Notes: generated from the letters alone by a model not told the origin. A stretch of 64,000 bases of DNA from CAYUVF01 sp964448045 (GCA_964448045.1 CAYUVF010000005.1:38475-102474); one strand, 5' to 3'. Counted from the stretch's first letter, positions 8,565-18,188 are shown. Program-made: numbers and translations.

Positions 8565-9203
8565 TCAGTACGCCAGCGTGAAGTAGTCCTCTTTACGATC
8601 GGCATGGGCGCGCAGGACGTTCGCCTCGGCCATGCTGAACAGCGTCTGCGACGCGCGATACAGCGGGATGTTGGCCAGCTGCGCGTACTGCTCTACCGTG
8701 ATGCGACCGTAGTCCTTAAGATAGCGCATCAAGAGCGATTCCTTCTCTCCAAACCGCAACGTCGCCTGCGGCTGCCGATCTTCCTCGCGCATGATTTGCA
8801 CCGATTCCGGACTCGCCTCTACGCTCCGCTCATTCACACGAACGTACGGCGTGAGATCGCCTTCCTTGGACTCCAGAAAGTGCGGCTTTTCACGGCTTTC
8901 GGGCACCTCCACCAGAAGGACATCCCGATCAGCCGGCGTCAGGATCCGTTCCGCCGAGAAGTCTACTGGGGGCCGGCAGAAGGTGGTATTGGCTTTGCGG
9001 AGAACGAACAGCTCCTCGGCGGCGTCATCGACGCCTACAATGGTGCCCGCATCGTTAACGCCCAGCAGCACCCGTCCGCCATGGGTGTTAGCCAGCGCAA
9101 TGAGCTCCTTGGCGATGCGGGCCGGACGCGGCACCTTATGCTTGAACTCAAGACTCACGCCCTCGCCGAGCGCGACGAGCTGTTGCAATTCCTGAAATGT
9201 CAT
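8565..9203 (-). CDS. AlbA_2 (Schlafen-type) domain putative DNA-binding protein
   Basis: The ATG at 9203 (MTFQELQQLV) is preferred; the upstream extension to 9278 is proline/arginine rich. About 212 residues. The first 120 match the AlbA_2 fold: EGVSLEFKHKV, then KELIALANTHGGRVLLGVND, the classic Schlafen/AlbA_2 signature found in predicted transcriptional regulators. Residues about 150-205 look like a winged helix (YLKDYGRITVEQYAQLANIP). Likely cytoplasmic and regulatory; the target is unknown. It lies just downstream of gpsA on the same strand and may be co-transcribed with it. Confidence 0.8.
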   Translation of the reverse strand: MTFQELQQLVALGEGVSLEFKHKVPRPARIAKELIALANTHGGRVLLGVNDAGTIVGVDDAAEELFVLRKANTTFCRPPVDFSAERILTPADRDVLLVEVPESREKPHFLESKEGDLTPYVRVNERSVEASPESVQIMREEDRQPQATLRFGEKESLLMRYLKDYGRITVEQYAQLANIPLYRASQTLFSMAEANVLRAHADRKEDYFTLAY

Positions 9204-9274
9204 CGTAGGATCTGGCGGTGAGGGGGTGTCGCGGGCATGACGGGGCGCACGAGTCGCCCAAGACAGCGCAAGCC

Positions 9275-10309
9275 TCACACCTCATCCTCGAGAACATCGG
9301 GTAGCCAGTGCTCCCGCTTGGCCTCACGAGTCATCAGGTCGTGGACGGCCTCCTCTGGATCTTTTCCTTCGAAAAGGATCGCATACACCGCTTCGGTGAT
9401 CGGCATCTCGACCTGCAACTGCTGGGCCAGATCGTGTACCGACTCGGTGGTACGGACCCCCTCGGCAATCATGTTCATGCTCGATTCGACTTCTTCCAAC
9501 GACCGGCCCCGGCCCATCTGTTCGCCGAAGTGCCGATTGCGGCTGTGCTCGCTCATGCACGTCACCACGAGATCGCCGATGCCCGCCAATCCGGAAAACG
9601 TGGAGGGATCGGCACCGAGCGCGATGCCGAGACGCCGGATTTCGGCAATGCCGCGGGTGACGATGGCAGCCTTGCTGTTGTCGCCGTAGCCGAGCCCGTC
9701 GCCCATACCCGCCGCGAGCGCCAGCACGTTCTTGACGGCACCGCCCACTTCGACGCCAATGACGTCGGTGTTAACGTACACCCGCAGCCGATCCGTCATG
9801 AAGATGGCCTGGATCGCCTCGGCAGACGCCTCGGTGGGCGCAGCAGCCACGACCGTCGTCGGGCGTCCTTCCGCGACCTCTTCGGCGTGGCTCGGGCCGT
9901 GTAGCACCCCGATCCGATCGTACGGGACCGCCGGGAGCACCTCGTCGAGCACCTGCGTAGGCACCTTCAACGTGTGATTCTCGATCCCCTTTGCCAGCGA
10001 TACCACGAGCAGGTCCGGGTGGGCGAACGGAGCGAGCTTCTGCGCCACCGAACGGACGGACTGCGAGGGAATCGCGATCGCCCATACGTCCGCCGACTGG
10101 GCGGCTTCTTCGAGATCGGAAGTGATCCGAACGGTGTCCGGGATCGTGACTTCGGGAAGATAGGTGGGATTGTGCCGGGTCGCGCGCATGCGCTCGGCGG
10201 CCTCGGGGCGGCGCGCCCAGAGGGTGACCTCATGTCCGGCTTCGGCCAAGAGGACAGCCAGGGCCGTGCCCCAGCTTCCGGCCCCGAACATGGCAACGTG
10301 TTGAGCCAT
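9275..10309 (-). CDS. gpsA: NAD(P)-dependent glycerol-3-phosphate dehydrogenase
   Basis: About 344 residues. It reduces dihydroxyacetone phosphate to sn-glycerol 3-phosphate for phospholipid synthesis. The Rossmann motif is VAMFGAGSWGTALA at the N-terminus; SLAKGIE, GVEVGGAVKNVLALAAG (catalytic lysine) and GLAGIGDLVVTC with SRNRHFG follow as in GpsA. The start is the ATG at 10309; the TTG nine bases upstream is not needed. It lies downstream of plsY on the same strand, so the enzyme making G3P and the acyltransferase using it are neighbours. This is the anabolic direction, opposite to GlpD encoded 10 kb away. Confidence 0.95.
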   Translation of the reverse strand: MAQHVAMFGAGSWGTALAVLLAEAGHEVTLWARRPEAAERMRATRHNPTYLPEVTIPDTVRITSDLEEAAQSADVWAIAIPSQSVRSVAQKLAPFAHPDLLVVSLAKGIENHTLKVPTQVLDEVLPAVPYDRIGVLHGPSHAEEVAEGRPTTVVAAAPTEASAEAIQAIFMTDRLRVYVNTDVIGVEVGGAVKNVLALAAGMGDGLGYGDNSKAAIVTRGIAEIRRLGIALGADPSTFSGLAGIGDLVVTCMSEHSRNRHFGEQMGRGRSLEEVESSMNMIAEGVRTTESVHDLAQQLQVEMPITEAVYAILFEGKDPEEAVHDLMTREAKREHWLPDVLEDEV

Positions 10310-10459
10310 CTTGAGCAATAGCAGTTAATGATAGCGGGAGGTCCCGCAGAAGAACATACACGGATCTCTGCGTCCCGCGTCTTATCTCGACGAAAGAGCG
10401 GCTCTTCTACTTCGGGGCGCTCCGCCTGAGTCAGCCGGTCGGACAAACGCAGGGGGCCG

Positions 10460-11155
10460 CTAAATTTCGCCGCGGCCCAGCATCCCCTCTGCTGGACTGA
10501 ACGAGCCAACCCGGTTTTCGTTGCCTTGCATCAATCGCTTGATGTTGGAGCGGTGAGCAATGATGATCCCGAGCGCAATTACCGCACTGAAGACCAGCAG
10601 GCTGGGATCCAGATCGATGTCGAAGAGGTAGCGGCGGATCGCCACAACCGAGGGGAACGTGATTGCTGCGGTAATCGATGAGAGGGACACATACCGCGAG
10701 CTAAAGAGCACCACGGCAAAAACGCCGAGGGTGATGACCATCGTCAACGGCGTAATAGCCAGCAGCATGCCCGCCGCGGTATTGACACCCTTGCCGCCCT
10801 CGAAGCGCGCCCAAATCGGATACATGTGGCCGACGATGGCGCCCAGGCCTGCCAACAGGCATACCACCGTCTGCGCCTGCCAGGGCAGCAAGCCCCAGTG
10901 CGGAATCGGATCGATGGGGTTGTTGATAAAAAAGGGCGCGACGACGCCGGCTGCGAGCACCCCTTTGCCGAGGTCGACGATGGTCGCCGCCACCCCGGCC
11001 TTCCAGCCCAGCACCCGAAAGGCGTTCGTCGCCCCTGCATTTTTGCTCCCGTAGTTGCGCAAATCGACCCCATACATCAACCTGCCAGACCAGAGACTGC
11101 CCGGAATGGACCCGAGCAAGTAGCTTATCACAAGAATTACAGCAACCGAAATCAT
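10460..11155 (-). CDS. plsY: Glycerol-3-phosphate acyltransferase PlsY
   Basis: A 231-residue multi-span membrane enzyme that acylates sn-glycerol 3-phosphate from acyl-phosphate, the first step of bacterial phospholipid synthesis. The three cytosolic loop motifs are present: GSIPGSLWSGRL, GSKNAGATNAFRVLG and GGKGVNTAAGM. Hydrophobic segments fall at about residues 3-23, 50-75, 95-115, 125-150 and 180-200. It ends in a longer hydrophilic tail than many PlsY. About 150 bp separate it from gpsA. Confidence 0.95.
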   Translation of the reverse strand: MISVAVILVISYLLGSIPGSLWSGRLMYGVDLRNYGSKNAGATNAFRVLGWKAGVAATIVDLGKGVLAAGVVAPFFINNPIDPIPHWGLLPWQAQTVVCLLAGLGAIVGHMYPIWARFEGGKGVNTAAGMLLAITPLTMVITLGVFAVVLFSSRYVSLSSITAAITFPSVVAIRRYLFDIDLDPSLLVFSAVIALGIIIAHRSNIKRLMQGNENRVGSFSPAEGMLGRGEI

Positions 11156-11300
11156 AGTATCAGTATGTCGGGTGGAACGGCACGCGAAGCGGGATTGGTA
11201 GGGCTTCCAGAAGGATTAAGCCGCCAAAATCGCCGCCATTCAATCATGTATTCAACCCACTCAATCTGTCCGAATGTTCCACTCGGATGGGCAATCGGCG

Positions 11301-12302
11301 TCAATCTGTGGTCACGGTGCCGATGAACGTAGCGGCGGCATCCTGTACTGCCAGCACTTCCTGCGCCGCCTCAACGTCGTTTTCTGCGACAATTGCGATG
11401 AGCCCAATGCCCAGATTGAACGTGCGGCGCATGTCGGCCTCGGGCACGGTGCCCCGCTCCTGAATGAGATCAAATATCGGGGGGCGCGTCCAGGCGTCGT
11501 AATTAACGGTAAAGTCAAGCGCTTCGGGAACGACGCGGCGCGTATTGCCGGGGATGCCCCCACCGGTGACGTGCACCAATCCACGAGCGAGCCCCGCGTC
11601 GATGAGTGCACGGATTGGCCGCCTGTACGACCGGTGTACCTGCAGGAGCGCATCGCCCACGGACTGCCCTTCCAGCTCGCGCGGCGTATCCGTCACTGAA
11701 AACGACTCGAACAGCACCTTGCGCGCCAAGGAGTAGCCATTGGTATGAAGGCCCGTGGAAGGAAGGCCCAGCAACACATCCCCCGCCTCAATGGCTGATC
11801 CATCGATGATCGCCTCCTTCTCGACGATGCCCACGATGGTGCCCGCAAGGTCGAACTCGCCCTCGGCGTAGAGATCTGGCATTTCCGCCGTCTCGCCGCC
11901 CACGAGCGCACATCCATTCTGCTTGCAGGCCGCGACGAATCCGCTCACGACCGACTCGGCCACGCCGGGCTCCAACGCCCCGGTCGAGTAATAATCAAGG
12001 AAGTAGAGCGGCTCGGCCCCGCATACGGCGATGTCGTTGACGCAGTGATTAACGAGGTCTTGCCCGACGGTGTCGTACCGCCCGGCGCGGGCGGCCACTT
12101 TGACCTTGGTACCCACCCCATCGATCGATGAGACGAGCACCGGGCGCTCGTAGCCATCCAAGTCGAGCTCAAAGAACGACCCGAATGCCCCGATATCGGT
12201 CAACACGCCCGGAGTGAACGTTTCACGGACCATCGGCCCGATACGGCGAACCGTTTCGTCGCCCGCTTCGATGTCAACCCCGGCGTCGCGATAGGTAGTC
12301 AT
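11301..12302 (-). CDS. purM: Phosphoribosylformylglycinamidine cyclo-ligase (AIR synthase)
   Basis: At 333 residues this is full length for PurM, which makes aminoimidazole ribonucleotide from FGAM with ATP in purine synthesis. Motifs include SSIDGVGTKVKVA, LVNHCVNDIAVCGA, GGETAEMP, GLPSTGLHTNGYSLAR and VTGGGIPGNTRRV. It stands apart from purD (38.2-39.5 kb), so the purine genes are scattered here. Upstream is the squalene/phytoene synthase-like gene on the same strand, with an 88-bp gap. Confidence 0.96.
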   Translation of the reverse strand: MTTYRDAGVDIEAGDETVRRIGPMVRETFTPGVLTDIGAFGSFFELDLDGYERPVLVSSIDGVGTKVKVAARAGRYDTVGQDLVNHCVNDIAVCGAEPLYFLDYYSTGALEPGVAESVVSGFVAACKQNGCALVGGETAEMPDLYAEGEFDLAGTIVGIVEKEAIIDGSAIEAGDVLLGLPSTGLHTNGYSLARKVLFESFSVTDTPRELEGQSVGDALLQVHRSYRRPIRALIDAGLARGLVHVTGGGIPGNTRRVVPEALDFTVNYDAWTRPPIFDLIQERGTVPEADMRRTFNLGIGLIAIVAENDVEAAQEVLAVQDAAATFIGTVTTD

Positions 12303-12390
12303 AGCAGCTCCATTGTGAGAAGAGTCAGGCGCGCATCTGCATGGTACAAAGGCGCCCGCATCGAAACATGCAAACTGTGTGAACCTGCAG

Positions 12391-13227
12391 TCAACCGCGC
12401 ATGGTGGCTTTGCCGAAGATCGCTTGCAGATACACCTGCGTCTTGCGGAAGAGCGGCAGCTTGATGGGGGCGCTCCACAGATCGTACTCGCGCCGCTCGA
12501 CTTCGCTGAGCATCTCTAATGCCCCGAGCCACCAGCGCTTCAGCACAAAGCGCAGGCGCCACTCCTCAACAGTCGGGATGAGAGGCTGGCCCTGCCCCAT
12601 GGCGTCACGCGCACGAACGGACTGTTTCCAGAGCAGCCGCCGCACGTTATCATCGAGGCGCCCATCACGCAACTGATCAATGCTCACGCCCGACTGCTCC
12701 AGATTGTCCACCGGAATGAACAGCCAGTCGCGCTCCAGATCACGCGGAAGCCGGATCAGGCGCCCAACGAAGAAGAACCCACGCGCCAGCTCATCGAGCT
12801 TGCTCCGATTCCACTTCTGATCCATCCCGGCCAGCCCCCCCAACAGGCGCCCATGCGCCACCACCCAGTGGCGAACGAAGCGGTTAAGCGCGGGCGTGTC
12901 GTCGAACCGGACGCGCCCCTGCAGCTGCTGCGCCGCGTCGATCTGATCGGCCAAGTGCGTGCGCGAGAGATCGTGTTCGGCGCACACCCGGTACGCCGGC
13001 TTCCAAATATCCTCTCGCAGCAGGCGCAGGGGCTTGCCCTCCCGAGCGCGGGCTTTCTCCTCTGCAAAAAACGACGCATCGACCGCAGACTGCCCGTTTC
13101 GGGTGACCGGCGGCGCCTCCAGCAAGCCGCTGTGCCAGTCCCAGAGCGCTTGCACGTGAGGGCGCAACGCACCGGGCCAGTCGTCGTACAGCGGGCGCGG
13201 CAGATCGGCCGGCGAAGAATCGGACAT
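12391..13227 (-). CDS. Divergent squalene/phytoene synthase-family protein
   Basis: The ATG at 13227 (MSDSSPADL) gives 278 residues; the open frame upstream is an arginine-rich extension. The middle part resembles all-helical trans-isoprenyl synthases: LNRFVRHWVVAHGRLLGGLAG followed by the second aspartate motif in PRDLERDWLFIPVDNLEQSGV (D-L-E-R-D). The first DDxxD-type motif expected near residue 50 is not found, so head-to-head condensing activity is doubtful. It could be a specialised or non-catalytic relative. No other carotenoid or hopanoid genes lie in the window. Confidence 0.6.
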   Translation of the reverse strand: MSDSSPADLPRPLYDDWPGALRPHVQALWDWHSGLLEAPPVTRNGQSAVDASFFAEEKARAREGKPLRLLREDIWKPAYRVCAEHDLSRTHLADQIDAAQQLQGRVRFDDTPALNRFVRHWVVAHGRLLGGLAGMDQKWNRSKLDELARGFFFVGRLIRLPRDLERDWLFIPVDNLEQSGVSIDQLRDGRLDDNVRRLLWKQSVRARDAMGQGQPLIPTVEEWRLRFVLKRWWLGALEMLSEVERREYDLWSAPIKLPLFRKTQVYLQAIFGKATMRG

Positions 13228-13324
13228 GGGCAGCAACAGGGCTAAATCTGGAAAACGCACAAAACGGGGAAGCCGGTTGCCCAACTTCCCCGCGTGCGGT
13301 TGATCGTGTGCGACGGTAGGCCGA

Positions 13325-15286
13325 TCAGGCCTGCGCAAACTCCTTCTTGACGACGGAAATCTGACTCCCACTGAGCACCATCTCCAGCTCGCGCTCGGAG
13401 AGATCGTGCGCCATCGTGTAGGTCGTATCCTTCGTCACGTTGCGGACCTCCACCTCGTGCCCGCTTCTAATCTGATCGCGCAGGTCGGTGAACTGCAGCT
13501 CGTCGCCCTGATCGATGTCGTCGTAATCGGCGTCGTTCTGGAACGTCAGCGGCAGAATGCCGAAGTTGGCGAGATTCTGCCGGTGGATCCGGGCGAAGCT
13601 CTTGACGAGCTTAACGCGCGTGCCGAGCCAGCGGGGCGCAATCGCGGCGTGCTCGCGGCTGGAGCCCTGGCCGTAATTGGTGCCCGCCACGATGGCGTGG
13701 CCGGTGTCATCGACCGCCTGGCTCCGCTCAAAAAAGCGCTCATCGACCTGCTCGAAGACGAATTCACTGATCTTCGGGATGTTGGAGCGATACGGCAGGA
13801 TGCGCGAGCCGGCGGGCATGATCTCATCGGTCGAGATGTCATCGCCCAATTTGAGAAGAACCGGCACCGTCATTTCATCGGGCAGCGCGTCGAATTCGGG
13901 CAGCGAGACAACATTCGGGCCCTTCTCCAACTCGACGTCTTTCGCCTCTTCGACCGAGGGCGGCTCCACGAGCTGATCGGTGTTGACGATGATGTCTTCG
14001 GGCTCTTTGACGTGCGGATAGCTCATCCCAAAGAGGTCTTCGAGATCACGCGGATCGGTGATTTTGCCCGTCAGCGCCGAGGCGGCGGCCGTTTCGGGAC
14101 TCACCAGATACACGGCATCTTCTTTCGTGCCTGAGCGGCCGGGGAAGTTGCGCGGCACCGTGCGGAGCGAAATCTGTCCCGTCGCGGGCGCCTGGCCCAT
14201 CCCGATGCAGCCGTTGCAGCCCGCCTGATGGATGCGCGCGCCGGAGCGGGTGAGCATCTGCAGATGGCCGGTGTTCATCAGGTTTTCCAGAATCTGACGC
14301 GACGTCGGATTCACATCGAACGAGACGCGGTCGTGCACCTGCTTCCCATCCACAATCTCAGCGGCGACGGCAAAGTCACGGAAGCCCGGATTGGCCGACG
14401 AGCCCACGTACGTCTGATAAATCTCTTGCCCCTCAACCTCGCGGACCGGTACAACGTTACCCGGGCTGCTGGGTTTGGCAATCAGCGGCACAAGTTCGGA
14501 GAGATCGATCTCCTCGTAATGGTCGTAATCGGCATCCGGATCGGCCTTGATCTCCGACCAAGCGTCTTCGCGCCCCTGCGAGCGGAGAAAGCGCTTGACC
14601 TCGTCATCAGACGGGAAGACGGTGCTCGTGGCGCCGAGCTCGGTGCCCATGTTGGCGATGACGTGGCGGTCCATGCAGCTCAGGCTGTCGAGCCCCGGGC
14701 CGTAGTATTCGATGATGCGCCCGACACCGCCATCCACGTCGTGGCGCCGGAGCATCTCCAGAATCACGTCCTTCGCGCTGACCCAGTCGGGCAGCTCGCC
14801 GGTGAGCTTGACGCCCCACACTTCCGGCATCCGAATGGTGTACGGCTTGCCGGCCATCGCCATGGCGACATCGAGGCCCCCGGCCCCAATCGCCAGCATG
14901 CCAATGGCACCGGCCGCCGGCGTATGGCTATCCGAGCCAATCATCGTCTTGCCCGGCACCCCGAAGCGCTCCTGATGCACAGGATGACTGACCCCGTTGC
15001 CGGGCCGGCTGTACCAAACGCCAAACTTTTGGCACGCGCTGCGCAAGAAGAGATGATCGTCGGGGTTGCGGAAATCCGACTGGATGAGGTTGTGGTCCAC
15101 GTACTGGGCCGAGAGCTCGGTCTGGACGCGAGGAATGCCCATCGCCTCGAACTCCAGCATCACCATCGTGCCGGTGGCGTCCTGAGTGAGGGTCTGGTCC
15201 ATTGTCAGGCCAATTTCCTCGCCCGGCTGCATCTCCCCCTCGACGAGGTGGCTTTCAATGAGTTTTTCTGCGACGTTTTTGCCCAT
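13325..15286 (-). CDS. Aconitate hydratase, Aquifex-type single-chain form
   Basis: At 653 residues it is clearly shorter than AcnA (about 900) and matches the shorter, Aquifex-type aconitase family. It would interconvert citrate and isocitrate using a [4Fe-4S] cluster. Substrate-binding GSDSHTPAAGAIGML and the cluster cysteines in HQAGCNGCIGMGQ are visible. The C-terminal swivel domain has DDISTDEIMPAGSRILPYRSN and GTNYGQGSSREHAA. The window holds a second, long aconitase at 43.8 kb. Membership in the wider aconitase/isopropylmalate isomerase superfamily leaves some doubt on exact substrate. Confidence 0.88.
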   Translation of the reverse strand: MGKNVAEKLIESHLVEGEMQPGEEIGLTMDQTLTQDATGTMVMLEFEAMGIPRVQTELSAQYVDHNLIQSDFRNPDDHLFLRSACQKFGVWYSRPGNGVSHPVHQERFGVPGKTMIGSDSHTPAAGAIGMLAIGAGGLDVAMAMAGKPYTIRMPEVWGVKLTGELPDWVSAKDVILEMLRRHDVDGGVGRIIEYYGPGLDSLSCMDRHVIANMGTELGATSTVFPSDDEVKRFLRSQGREDAWSEIKADPDADYDHYEEIDLSELVPLIAKPSSPGNVVPVREVEGQEIYQTYVGSSANPGFRDFAVAAEIVDGKQVHDRVSFDVNPTSRQILENLMNTGHLQMLTRSGARIHQAGCNGCIGMGQAPATGQISLRTVPRNFPGRSGTKEDAVYLVSPETAAASALTGKITDPRDLEDLFGMSYPHVKEPEDIIVNTDQLVEPPSVEEAKDVELEKGPNVVSLPEFDALPDEMTVPVLLKLGDDISTDEIMPAGSRILPYRSNIPKISEFVFEQVDERFFERSQAVDDTGHAIVAGTNYGQGSSREHAAIAPRWLGTRVKLVKSFARIHRQNLANFGILPLTFQNDADYDDIDQGDELQFTDLRDQIRSGHEVEVRNVTKDTTYTMAHDLSERELEMVLSGSQISVVKKEFAQA

Positions 15287-15381
15287 GAGTGTTGGTGCGT
15301 TTCAGTTGAGCGTGCGTTCGGTCGGGGTCAAGGCCAAACGAGCACAGCCCTCGCCCGAAAATGTGATTCCATTGCTACATG

Positions 15382-16206
15382 CTAATTACTCTGGTCGCCC
15401 GCTGTTTCGGGGCGCTGCGTCCACGGCGGATCGGTTTTATTGAGGAAGGCGTCAATGCCAGCCTGGCAGTCGTCGGTCCCGCGGGCAAAGGCGTTCATAT
15501 TGGCGGCGTAGTCGAGGGCTTCGTCGAGACCCATGCCGGGCACCTGCGCCATCATCTTCTTCGTCAGTGCGACGGCGGATTCGCTCGTTTCGTACGCGAG
15601 CTCATCGGCCAACGCGCCGACCGCGCCATCCAACGCCTCGGCGTCGACCACCCGGCTGATGAGGCCGATCTTGGCCGCTGTCGCTGCGTCGATGAGCTGC
15701 CCGCGCAGGAGCAAATCGCGCGCCTGCGCCTCGCCGAGCTTTCGCAGCACGAATACCATCACAATCGCCGGCACGAAGCCGATCCGCACTTCCGTAAATC
15801 CGAGTTTGGCCGAGGTCGTCGCAATCGAAAAGTCGCAGACCGCCGCCAGCCCCGATCCGCCCGCGATGGCATGGCCGTTGATCTTGGCGATGATGGGTTT
15901 GGGATGCTGATAGATGGCGGCAAACAGCTCGGCCAGATGCTTCGAATCGGCGTTGTTCTCCATCGGGGAAGCGTCGCGGAGGGCCCTGAGCGCGGCGAGG
16001 TCAGCGCCTGCGGAGAAGGTGCTCCCCGCTCCGGTGAGCACGATCACGCGGAGGGCGTCGTCCTTGGCCGCCTCGGCGAGGGTATCTTTCAGCGCGCCCA
16101 CCAGTTCGGCGTTCAGCGCGTTGCGCTTGTCGGGCCGGTTGAGGGTGATGGTGCGGACGGGCCCGTCGGTGGTGACGCGCAGCAGGTCGTTGGCGAAGTC
16201 GGTCAT
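15382..16206 (-). CDS. Enoyl-CoA hydratase/isomerase (crotonase family)
   Basis: A 274-residue crotonase-fold enzyme. The N-terminus has the usual VRTITLNRPDKRNALN; the oxyanion-hole motifs are SAGADLAAL (about residue 66) and GHAIAGGSGLAAVCDFSIA (about 110-130). Family members hydrate enoyl-CoA or methylglutaconyl-CoA in fatty-acid or leucine breakdown; the exact acyl-CoA cannot be read from sequence. It is 36 bases after the unknown gene at 16243-17004 on the same strand, suggesting an operon. Confidence 0.85.
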   Translation of the reverse strand: MTDFANDLLRVTTDGPVRTITLNRPDKRNALNAELVGALKDTLAEAAKDDALRVIVLTGAGSTFSAGADLAALRALRDASPMENNADSKHLAELFAAIYQHPKPIIAKINGHAIAGGSGLAAVCDFSIATTSAKLGFTEVRIGFVPAIVMVFVLRKLGEAQARDLLLRGQLIDAATAAKIGLISRVVDAEALDGAVGALADELAYETSESAVALTKKMMAQVPGMGLDEALDYAANMNAFARGTDDCQAGIDAFLNKTDPPWTQRPETAGDQSN

Positions 16207-16242
16207 GGCAAGGTGTCGACGCAGTGGGTATCGGTTTGAGAA

Positions 16243-17004
16243 TCAGGTGGCAGATCCGGCGAGATAGAATCGGTAGATTGGCCAGAGGGTGATGACGGTG
16301 TCGAGGGCGCGCGGCACAAGCTGCGGCCCGCAGGCGAGCACGTCGTCGCGGTCGAAGTAGCGGCGCACCCAGATGGCTTGGGCGCGCTCCAGCTCCTCGG
16401 GTACGGCGCCGAGCGGATCGGTGAAGCGGTGCATTGTCTTCGATTGGCCAGCGCCGACGCGGAAGAAGAAGTTCCACGCTCCGTTTTCCAGCAGCGGATT
16501 CACGAGGCCGAGGTAGCGACCGGGCTCGGAGGCGATCCGCTCCTTGGCCTGCTTGACCAGATCCTTCGCGTACCCGCCCACGAAGAGGCCCACCGCAAAG
16601 CCATCCGGCGAAATCTTGTGGGAGATCTGCACGTCTTCGAGCCGCTTTCGCCCCGGCCGGTAGAATGACATCCACAGGTTGTCTTTGCAACCGCCCGCCC
16701 CAAAATCGTTCTTCAGCAGGCGGCTGAACACGTTTTTCTCGGTTTCGAGGCCGAGCCGGTTCGGGAGCACCCAGTTGACGACGAGATCATTCCGATAGCC
16801 TTTGAACGGCTCCTTGAGAAGGTCCGTCACCCCGGGCTTTTCCTTACGGTACTGCTCGATGTGCGGATGGGCGCGCAGCCGATCCAGCATGGCGAACACT
16901 TCGGGACTCCATCCCTCGAACGCCAAATCGAGCGGCTCCGGCACCGTAAAATCAGCGGCTGGGATGCGCGGGGGATGGACCTGAGTGGCGTGGGATTCGA
17001 GCAT
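16243..17004 (-). CDS. Conserved-looking soluble protein of unknown function
   Basis: A 253-residue cytoplasmic protein with no signal peptide or membrane span. It is rich in aromatic and basic residues, with ordered-looking patches: LKNDFGAGGCKDNLWMSFY, QISHKISPDGFAVGLFVGGY and LLENGAWNFFFRVGAGQ. I do not recognise the family. The mixed alpha/beta pattern with conserved glycine/tryptophan patches suggests a globular domain, not a structural protein. It starts an apparent two-gene unit with the downstream enoyl-CoA hydratase, but that does not settle its role. Confidence 0.65.
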   Translation of the reverse strand: MLESHATQVHPPRIPAADFTVPEPLDLAFEGWSPEVFAMLDRLRAHPHIEQYRKEKPGVTDLLKEPFKGYRNDLVVNWVLPNRLGLETEKNVFSRLLKNDFGAGGCKDNLWMSFYRPGRKRLEDVQISHKISPDGFAVGLFVGGYAKDLVKQAKERIASEPGRYLGLVNPLLENGAWNFFFRVGAGQSKTMHRFTDPLGAVPEELERAQAIWVRRYFDRDDVLACGPQLVPRALDTVITLWPIYRFYLAGSAT

Positions 17005-17087
17005 GGGAGGAGGCGAGTCACGGAGTCAGATCAAACACTTGCGTTCAAAACGGGGCACACATCAGGCTGTTCGTGCCGCTGCTTCAA

Positions 17088-18134
17088 TCAGCCCTCTCCC
17101 CGCAGAAACGCCTCGGCCTTCTCCACCAGCGCTGTATTGCCGATGAACAGCGGCGTCCGCTGATGCAAATCATTGGGCTGGATCTCCAGCGTGCGGGCCG
17201 ACCCGGTCGAGGCTGCGCCCCCGGCCTGCTCCACGAGAAAAGCCATGGGATTCGCCTCGTACATCAGCCGCAGCTTCCCCTCTGGGTTCTGCAAGGTCGC
17301 CGGGTAGATGTAGATGCCTCCCGTCAGCAGATTGCGGTGAAAGTCGGAGACGAACGAGCCGATGTACCGCGCTCGGATGCGCTTGCCGCTTGCCGGGTCG
17401 CGGCGCTTCAGCCAGCGCAGATACGACTGGAGCTCGGGATCGAAGTCCTCGAAATCGGCTTCATTGATCGAGTACATCCGGGGCTCATCGGGGATCTTCA
17501 GGTTGGGATGCGAGAGCATAAACTCACCGATGGATGGGTCGAGCGTGAAGCCGTTGACGCCATCGCCGGTCGTGTAGACGAACATCGTCGAGGAGCCATA
17601 GGCCACATACCCGGCGGCAATCTGCTTCGTGCCGGGCTGCAGGGCCACCTCCAGGACGCTGGTGGGGTCGTAGTCTTCCGGCAGATTGTACACGCTAAAG
17701 ATGGTGCCGACCGAGGCATTAACATCGGTATTCGATGAGCCATCGAGCGGATCGTAATAAACCGCGTAGCGCTCTTTCGTCTCCCGATTCTGATTCATAT
17801 GAATGGTCTCCGCCTGCTCTTCGGAGCCGATCAGGCAGCATTCGCCCCCTTTGCGCAACGCCCGCTCCAGCTCCCGATCCGCAATGACGTCCAGCTTCTT
17901 TTGCATCTCCCCCTGAACATTGATGTCGCCCTCCTCGCCCATCACGTCAAGGATGCCAGCGCGGCGAATATTACGATTGATGATTTTGCCCGCCACGCTG
18001 ATGTCGCGGAGCAGCCGGGTGAACGATCCCGTCGAGTGCGGAAACCGATCCTGCCGGTCGAGGATGAATTGCTCGAGGGTCATGAAAGAATCCAGCGCAC
18101 CCGAGGTGGGTGGAATTTCATGCGAATCGTGCAT
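17088..18134 (-). CDS. fbp: Class I fructose-1,6-bisphosphatase (copy 1)
   Basis: The ATG at 18134 (MHDSHEIPP) gives 348 residues, normal for class I FBPase; the open frame extends further upstream through a hairpin but without family-like sequence. It hydrolyses fructose 1,6-bisphosphate to fructose 6-phosphate in gluconeogenesis. Metal and substrate motifs are GSEEQAE, YDPLDGSSNTD, and ARYIGSFVSDFHRNLLTGGIY, with the closing KLRLMYEANPMAFLVEQAGG. It is divergent from glpK copy 1 with a 285-bp shared region, suggesting linked control of glycerol entry and gluconeogenesis. A second copy lies at 28.8 kb. Confidence 0.95.
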   Translation of the reverse strand: MHDSHEIPPTSGALDSFMTLEQFILDRQDRFPHSTGSFTRLLRDISVAGKIINRNIRRAGILDVMGEEGDINVQGEMQKKLDVIADRELERALRKGGECCLIGSEEQAETIHMNQNRETKERYAVYYDPLDGSSNTDVNASVGTIFSVYNLPEDYDPTSVLEVALQPGTKQIAAGYVAYGSSTMFVYTTGDGVNGFTLDPSIGEFMLSHPNLKIPDEPRMYSINEADFEDFDPELQSYLRWLKRRDPASGKRIRARYIGSFVSDFHRNLLTGGIYIYPATLQNPEGKLRLMYEANPMAFLVEQAGGAASTGSARTLEIQPNDLHQRTPLFIGNTALVEKAEAFLRGEG

Positions 18135-18188
18135 GGCACGGAGGAAGGTAAGGAAAGAGTGCGCGATCCCCGGACTGGCGGGGCTGCA

